The notes beneath the pieces were generated by a model. It did not search any database, had not been told where the DNA came from, and saw only the letters and a program-made list of their open reading frames with translations. Made by a program: the position numbers and the translations under genes. A stretch of 64,000 bases of DNA, from assembly GCA_021292105.1 (NCBI GenBank), contig CM037862.1, positions 4,572,895 through 4,636,894 of the forward strand, given 5' to 3'. This stretch comes from Anadara kagoshimensis (taxonomy: Eukaryota > Mollusca > Bivalvia > Arcoida > Arcidae). Below are positions 56,619 through 64,000 of the stretch, in pieces (position 1 is the first letter of the stretch; each line of letters opens with the position of its first letter).

Positions 56619-59437
56619 TTACACGGCAGCCTTTTCAAATAATCTTTGTGCGTCGGAGCATACCAAGTCATTCCATTTATAGTAAAATAAGTTTATAAAA
56701 CCCATGCAATTTTCAACACACGTTGATTGTTCGGCTCTCCTGCGCCCCAGTCTGTAAAAATTAAAGGCAGTGCCGGATCCCATTTGAATGTTCCCTCGGT
56801 AGCCACATCATTACCACTCGTCCAAAGTGTTGATAATTCTTCTCAACTGAATTTTATAATGATAATACAATAATAATATTCCATTGATACATGAATGTTT
56901 AGTTTTAAATCCTTCATTATCAAAGCGTTTTGTCTAATACAAACTGTGAAGTTAGTGGAAAAACTTTGACTTTATATAAACTACAATGTAGTTGTTCTCA
57001 AACTGATACAAGTCTCAACATTAGCTTGTGACATTTTTCAAAAACAAATTCTTTAATGTGTCTAAATTATTGTAACCACTTTCACTGTAATTAAACTTTG
57101 TTTTCTTATATACAATCGACACTTTTATAATTTAAACTAACCTGGAATCAATCGCATACAATGCGATTTAAGGAAATGATTCTCTTTTTCTGTTTCTACC
57201 GATACCAATGAAGCACCGACCGATGAGCAATAGGCCTGAATATACGTCAATGTTAAAATATTTTATTAAATATAAAAAATGTTTTTTAAGGACATAAGGA
57301 ATGGTGTAAATATTTTGAAAATATAATGAAACATTAACTTTTTCATTTACTTGGTGCGTTGTCTGTTACAAGTAAATATTTATTATTTGCAAACCCTTTA
57401 CAATTTGCAAATATTTTGGCATTGAAATGTATTTTGAAATATTAAACAAGAAAATGCACATCAAACATATCATTAGAACATTTAAACCCTGATCTTACTT
57501 GTAGAAAACGTTATTTAATAAGTATCTATGAGTTTTATGTCTTTCATTCTTTCTTTTTTAATCTTGTTTTAGTTGTAATTTACTTGTATGTAATTGTTAT
57601 AGTCTGATAAATTAAAATCTAATTGAGTGAATCTATTTTACCTTAGCATCTTGCCATGTTTTTAATTCAGTCGAAAACAAATAGCAGCTATTATCAAATT
57701 CCTGCCAACCACATTTGCATTGGCAACCTGAAATATACACACAGTAAACCTGAACTTGAAATCTTTATTAAGTTACAGTGTTTTATGTAAATGTCATGTG
57801 TTTATTTTGATTATACATGTATGTCTTGCATAGTAATTTCAAACTGGCACATGGCTTAACATTAAAACGAATAGCTTCGCTGTTGATTCAATTTGCTATC
57901 CTTGACTCACCCTTGTTCATATTACCAAATAAATACACTTAAGATGTTATTTCTAAAATATTTGAAATAAATAAGTCAAATATTCTTACAAATACTTTTA
58001 ACGACATTAAGGATCCATATCAAAATTAAATGTGATGTTGATTTTACATTATGACAATTAACATGAAACTCTTTTCTAAAAGAACTGTATACTTACAACA
58101 AAACACCACATCTAAAACAGAAAAATTGTGATATTTATTTATTTATTAGTTTGCTTAAGCTTTGATATCATTGCTTATAACAATACACATGTTGTTCAAT
58201 AAGATTTTATCTTAGTAAATAAGAATAATTAACAGGTAAAATTAATCGTTGTTCCATGTTGCATAAACCAAATAGTTTATCTAAGTATATAAAGTCGAAC
58301 AGAAATGTCATCATATCACGTGTCCTTTCTATAATGATTGTATAAATACAAGCACGTATTCATCCTATTCATGCTTTTCAAATTGTCTTATTATGAAATC
58401 TTTTTTTTCCAGGTCCGTGTAAATATTGTTTCGATACTGATAAAGATAGCAAATAACATTTTGAAAATAAAGGAATTGGCGATAAGCCATACATGTTTCA
58501 TTATCTTGATAAACCCTATAATTATAATTCTTCAAGATTATGTCAGATTACAAAACAAATATATCAATAGGACCCTGAAAATATTGTTAGCTTATTCTAT
58601 TGTTGAAATTCAAACAAGCTTTAAGGCAAAAAAATATTTTTTTGCTTACAACACATCACAATTTGCAAGGGTAGTAGGAGCTTTGTCGCTTTTTAAGACA
58701 TCAACACATGTACATTCAATCGAGTGATCAACATCTCGTAACACGTTTAAAATTTTCCAAAAGTAAGTAATTGACGGGCGATGAAATAACATTTAGCTTG
58801 TGACAATATATCATTATATTTAAACAATACCATTGCAGCTTCACTTTAAGATATTACAAATATAACACCTGTCACTGCTTAAGACTCTATTGTGTTAAGT
58901 CTTATTATTAAGGGATAGTTAGTTACATCAAAAACAAACATTCTAATCCATGTCCGAATCACAATCTAGAAATAAAAACTAACAAGTTAGGTTTAGAATG
59001 AGAAGTTCCAACAGGGAAGTGAGACCGGGTGTTACGGAAGGGTAAGCACCTCCTCTTTAGCTTGCTACACCCGTCACGTGTGTAATCAAAATTGTGTGAT
59101 AGAAACATGGAACTATAGCACGTCAAATATATACAAGACTATCCTGGACACGGAGATGTTAGAGTTATCAACAACACTGTGACGACGGCCATCTTACATC
59201 TTAGGGTAGAAGAATTTACTTGTATTCTGACATAGATTTGGCATGAAACAAGCTGGGTATAGCTTGATTAACAGTTTTGGGTTCAGATTGAAACTATCAC
59301 TCAAACAAACATGTAATTTGCAAAAACATATTTGCATGATAGATTTTTGTTTGAATATGGATGTTAACTTAGGTATTACCAGTATTAAGTGTGGCTAGCA
59401 GTACCACCAGTACAGAGAACTGTATAGTATTCATCAT
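56619..59437 (-). CDS. secreted C-type lectin, five coding exons, damaged last exon (copy B)
   Basis: Exons: 59,437-59,380; 58,111-58,097; 57,727-57,642; 57,235-57,142; 56,846-56,619. The first four are identical or nearly so to copy A, with all splice signals intact. The last exon is 7 nt shorter overall. One T is lost before the WTSGND block, one G is lost in TGGGGA and one T is gained in AATTTT. Relative to copy A it lacks the 2-bp duplication after EPN (so it reads EPNNQ) but loses one G just after. A 3-nt loss also removes the Cys codon of the final FICEK. As written the reading frame is not open. The indels sit mainly in short homopolymers, so sequence error and genuine pseudogenisation are both possible. 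In either case it is a duplicate of the copy A gene. Confidence 0.7.
58930..59195 (-). repeat. PLE terminal repeat inside lectin intron 1 (copy B)
   Basis: Counterpart of 30,425-30,690 and essentially identical, so the insertion predates the duplication. Confidence 0.75.
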
Positions 59438-61290
59438 TTTCTCTAAAGAAAGAAACCTGTAATATAAAGATAAACTACCAAATGCAAATACACATTAAAA
59501 CTAGCGACAAAAAGCTACACCCTCTGATAACTGTATTTTCTTCTTTTACAGTCAATTTTTAGGGTTGATTTTATATATTTGTTCAAAATATTCTTACATA
59601 TTATTTATTATTAAACAAAGCCCTAAACGTTTTACATTTTGAACACATTATTCTCTGTCAGTTTTCTAAATAAATCTAGTTGTGTCTAGTTGCTTGCTAT
59701 AAAATGTACTTTAGTGTTGTCAAGCATTCATAGTAACAGGAACATCTTCTATAAAATTTCAATTGGTAGACTTTTAAGTTGTTTCGCAATACAAGTGTAA
59801 TTTTAAACAACCTATATTGTGGTATTTTGATTCTTATTCTTTGTGCGCATTCCTAACTAGGTATTTCGGTTACTTACAAAAATTCAGGATTTTTAGCAAT
59901 GAATTTTAATGCAATTTGAAAGAAAATATTAAACATATAATATATAACTTTATTATATAGCATTATATGCACCGCATAGAAATATATTGATAAATCCCGA
60001 GGTGTAAGCGCGCAATATATATCGATATTTGCACGCAAACTTTGTTCCAGTCCGATGTTTCCCGAATCAGTTTTTCATATTGCATGCTTTGTCACATGAC
60101 GTTATTGCTTATGACGTCCTACAATTGTTGTTACATGGCTGACGACGTCATGGCTGTGTTGTTATCGTATTGCGCTAGTTCTTACATCCGTATACAAGAG
60201 CTAGTGCGATATTGATGTAGTGTAAGACGAAATGATACTTTTAGATAAAGTACTACTGGTAGGCAACCGAAATTTATTTTGCTATATAATAAAAATTGGT
60301 ACTCGCAAGCTCGTGCAAATGTCGAGTCAACTCGGGACAACATTTCACGATATCAGCTCAATAACCCTATATTATCAAATATTTGGAAAAATACTACGAA
60401 ATATTTAGTACTGAGATGTAATTCCAACCTTACAATTTTTGTTTATGATGTATTTTGTTGTTATAATTATCTATTACTATATAACTGATGTAGAAATATT
60501 GTAAACATCATATACCGGTATTTTGTAGACATGTGGATGTAATCTTTATTATGCTTATTTGTATAATCATTTTTGTTATGCTCAAATAATAATAATAAAT
60601 TGTAAAAAATATACATGTGTATATAAATTTAAAATCATGAAATATAGAATCAAGCAGTTATGCACAAACATTATGTTATATTTGAAATCACTTAAAAGTA
60701 ATTATAAGTCTTCTACATATATTTTCGTTTCTTCGCAATACGAATACATACAAATGAAACAAAAATCATAGTGTCAGTATCGCTAACGCCGTATTGTGTT
60801 AAGACCCTAGACACGAAAAATATGAGCCAAAATAGTCTACAAAATCTTTTGGCGCTGAAGCAGTTTCAACACACTATACAGACGTTTAGTGTCCATTCAG
60901 TTTCTACATGTTGTTGAAAGAGTACAATATGTACATGTATATATCTAACCAAACCTCCACTCATACATATATTATATTACTCTTACCTTTAACTGTTCAG
61001 GAGTGCCAACTTGTGCTTGATCACAATTCAACATACCTGTATTCTTCTTATATATACTATCTTGTATTCGATTATCTAACCAGATACACTCCTTTCTAAT
61101 TTGTCAAATCTATATTGCATCATTGTTTTCTGTTTGGTCTGTATTATATCATGACTAACTCCTAATTCTTTAATTTAATGTATATAAATCTCGATTTTTA
61201 AATAAAATTATATCATATTTATGATATATGATATATAGTAAACTTATAACTCATTTCTCGTTAAAAACCTTGTATTGTGGTTTATAGCTA
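59438..61290. other. lectin upstream region (copy B)
   Basis: Nearly identical to 30,933-32,786, including the CRE-like cluster (about 60,095-60,155) and hairpin. No further gene seen. Confidence 0.55.
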
Positions 61291-61995
61291 CAGTGAAACC
61301 TCTCTAAACCGGACACTCTCTAAACCGGACAGATTATTTGGTCCCGAATTTATCCTTCTTTATTTTAACTAACAAAAACCTCTCTAAACCGGACACTCTC
61401 TATTCCTGACGCCCGGACAAATTTTCAGTCCCAAGTTGCTTATGTCCTTAAAATTGAACCTCTCTAAACCGAACAATATTTTGATTTATTTTTCTTTAAT
61501 TACATTTACTTGTTTTTTCTTTTTAAATAGATTCGTTTTAAACATTTTGTAAAAATATTCAATTATGTACGTTTAAAAATTATATTTTTTTTTTTTTTTA
61601 TTCTTATATTAAATATTTGGTATTTAATTCAATTATTCATGGACACAAATTTAATTTTAAAATATTTTTTATCTCTATAAAAATTATTTTATTTGATTTT
61701 TTTCTTATTGTGTTTTTTCTTTGTTATTTAAATTTGTTTACTTATTTATTTCGGACACCGGACAAATTTTCTGTCCCTAGTTGCTTATGTCCTTAAATTT
61801 GAACCTCTCTAAACTGGACAACATTTTGATTAATTTTTCTTAAATTACATGTACTTAGTTTTTTAATTTTTAAATAGATTCGTTTTAAACATTTTGTAAA
61901 AATATTCAATTATGTACATTAAAAGTTGTATTTTTTTGTCTTTTTATTCTTATATTAAAATATTTGGTATTTAATTTAATTTGTTTTTCTCTTGT
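61291..61995 (+). mobile_element. pogo/Tigger-like terminus with internal duplication (copy B)
   Basis: Counterpart of 32,787-33,490, with small T-run differences. Confidence 0.5.
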
Positions 61996-62099
61996 TTTTC
62001 ATTTTTTGATTGTGTCAAAACACTGCTTTTTTGGTTGTTGTTCCCTCTAAACATTCCTGATAACAGTTATTGTTTACAACCAATGCTTTATTACATATT

Positions 62100-62460
62100 T
62101 GACATACCATAGTTCCTTGTTCCTATTATTTTCAGTTTCATTACACGCTTGAAGATTTTAGCTTCTTTGGCCATTCTTTCTCAAACTCAAAAGTTACAAT
62201 ATTACAATATTTTTATTTACAAAACGTGTATTGCAGTTGGTTAATGATATGCATATACGACTCCATTCGTTTCTTTCTTTTTATACACATTGTTGTTGTT
62301 ACACCTATCATTGCCACATCATAGGACCTCCGTCTCTCTTGTATACACATACATGTATAACAGTGGTGGGTGCGGCTAGCTAAACAGGAACTGCTAACCC
62401 TTCCAGATACTCAGCCCTAACTCCCTGGTTGAAGTTTACATGTTTAATTTAACTTGCTGG
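62100..62460 (+). repeat. diverged PLE end and terminal repeat, plus strand (copy B)
   Basis: Counterpart of 33,600-33,960. Confidence 0.6.
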
Positions 62461-62878
62461 TTAAAAAAATACTTCAATTGTGGTTTAGATAGGTATTTAT
62501 GCTTTGTCGTTTTGTTCATATCCAAACGCTTTTATTACATTTATTTCTCATATACAAGCATTGTTTCATTACAAATCCTCTTGGTATACACATCTTTTTA
62601 TTTGTTTTTTATACATAAATGCATTTCGTCATGAATTAGTATAATTGTTTTTATTGATACAAACATGTCATTAATCTTTGATAATTATTTTAATGTGTTC
62701 TCATCGGAAGACCAATTTTTACGATACTGTTTCCGAAAATATTTACAAAATGCAATTTTCAAGAGGTCTCAAGAAAAGTGGTCCTATAAGGAGAAAATGG
62801 TCAATGAAAAATAGGGAAAACTAAAATTGACCACTGCACATGTAACTGATGATATATTTGAACACCGTTGACACTAAT

Positions 62879-62950
62879 TGCTATGGTTAACTCACTGAGT
62901 AGCTAGGACGCTTTGTAGCCTGTACGATATGAGTTCAAATCCACCCGGAT
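62879..62950 (+). ncRNA. tRNA-like sequence, probable SINE head (copy B)
   Basis: Counterpart of 34,373-34,445. Box B AGTTCAAATCC is retained and one C after it is missing. Confidence 0.5.
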
Positions 62951-63434
62951 TTTGTTTTTATTTTTTTTTTTATTTTTATAAATTTCATTGTTAAATTGTG
63001 CCTTTTTTGCAAATATGTGATTTTCAAACATTTTTTTCTTTCGAAACACACTTCTTCATAGAATATAAAGCCAGGTTATATTTTATACAATAAATCTAGA
63101 CATGTATCACCCGTAATGTTAGTGAAGCGAGATGTTAGTTCATTACTCTAGTTTCTCTGTTTATTGTATCAAGATGAAATATTAACATTATAGATGTTAA
63201 GGTTTGTTCAGTATATATTATACAGGTGAAAACTTCACAAAACTTTACTACTTCTCTCTGCTTATTTTGCTGTTGTTTTCTGTCACAATTAGTGCCAGAA
63301 TAACTCATAATGATTTAGTAGTACATTAAGAGAACCGTGCTAAATGTATATACCTTTGCTTTTATAGATTTGTGTGTAAATACGGACTAAGTACAAGTAA
63401 GGAAGATCAAGAAATTATTTTTAGAAAGGTACTA

Positions 63435-63800
63435 ATTAAAGAGTACCTGTAACGAAAATTTTTATTCGATATCACAAAATCGAAACTGCATCAAAATTGA
63501 TGACCAAATAAGAAAGTTATAGCGGTTTGAAGGCCTTGAATTGTGCCTTGTTTTTGGAAACGACCCACATTGAGGCTGATCCGTGTGTGACGTCATATAA
63601 GTAACCTTTGGAGTAACTAACGTGGTGGACAGTATAAATAATGCTGATGTAGCGACGTATAATATGATGGATGGACAAAACTTTAACGACTCTGACGTGC
63701 ACCTGTATATGTTATATGATTCGTAATTATTTTGGGAAGACATAGAAAACCTTATAGCTGATAAAATTGGCGTTTAGTTGTATTTATTCCATCCAGAAAC
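63435..63800 (-). repeat. approximately 350-bp dispersed element, minus orientation (copy B)
   Basis: Counterpart of 34,925-35,290 and almost identical. Confidence 0.7.
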
Positions 63801-64000
63801 AGACCGCGAAAATGTGATCAAACTGAGTTCTAAATGTTAGCCTAGACATAACCAAATACATGAGACGAGTATTATTTATTAAATATAGGAAAATTAATTG
63901 TCACTCGTCAATTTTAAAATCAATTGAATTTTATTATTAAATCATACAGAACCTGCTACAGACAGCACACCCTGCTAAATTTTCAACCATACATCGCTGA

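Overview
This is an AT-rich, repeat-dense piece of an animal nuclear genome. A bivalve or other mollusc is the likeliest source, by inference. The evidence is a small intron-containing secreted C-type lectin gene with GT/AG introns, Penelope-like retroelement (PLE) debris, L1/Tx1-like LINEs, tRNA-headed SINEs, pogo-like terminal repeats and many tetranucleotide arrays. No bacterial-type operons, ribosome binding sites or CRISPR arrays are present.

The dominant structure is a large direct duplication. Copy A (about 1.5-35.5 kb) recurs as copy B (about 38.2 kb to the window end). The pairs I aligned by eye are 1,528-2,330 with 38,168-38,735; 6,533-12,656 with 39,983-46,496; and 20,118-35,490 with 46,486-64,000. 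Copy A lies 28.5-36.6 kb upstream of copy B depending on position, because each copy has private insertions and deletions. The main one in A is a 7.46-kb LINE; the main one in B is about 2.2 kb of an older inverted LINE that is deleted from A. Divergence falls from a few percent on the left to nearly nothing on the right.

Layout of copy A: 0-2.3 kb holds a 41/42-bp minisatellite and two copies of a 240-bp dispersed repeat. From 2.3 to 6.5 kb is mostly unassigned DNA with a (TG)n tract, one candidate signal-peptide exon and a MITE-like inverted repeat. A decayed L1/Tx1 LINE 3' half occupies 6.5-8.5 kb, and a candidate spliced exon sits at 8.9-9.1 kb. A degenerate PLE on the minus strand (12.4-20.7 kb) is split by the nearly full-length LINE at 12,657-20,117, flanked by 11-bp target-site duplications. 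From 20.7 to 27.6 kb are PLE pieces in both orientations with a shared terminal repeat. The lectin gene (five coding exons, minus strand) is at 28.1-30.9 kb. From 31 to 35.5 kb are its upstream region, a pogo-like repeat, a tRNA-like SINE head and further repeats. The stretch 35.5-38.2 kb contains SINEs and a CAACGTTG palindrome field before copy B begins.

The most striking single observation is the LINE's ORF1. After a coiled coil and an RRM-like core it ends in a domain that reads as a UPF0029/IMPACT (YigZ-family) domain. I know of no described LINE ORF1 type with that domain. ORF2 (endonuclease, reverse transcriptase, C-terminal CCHC) follows after an unusually long spacer and is broken by three single-step frameshifts, two of them in homopolymers. 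The two lectin copies also differ by short indels, so either recent decay or consensus errors in a long-read assembly must be considered throughout.
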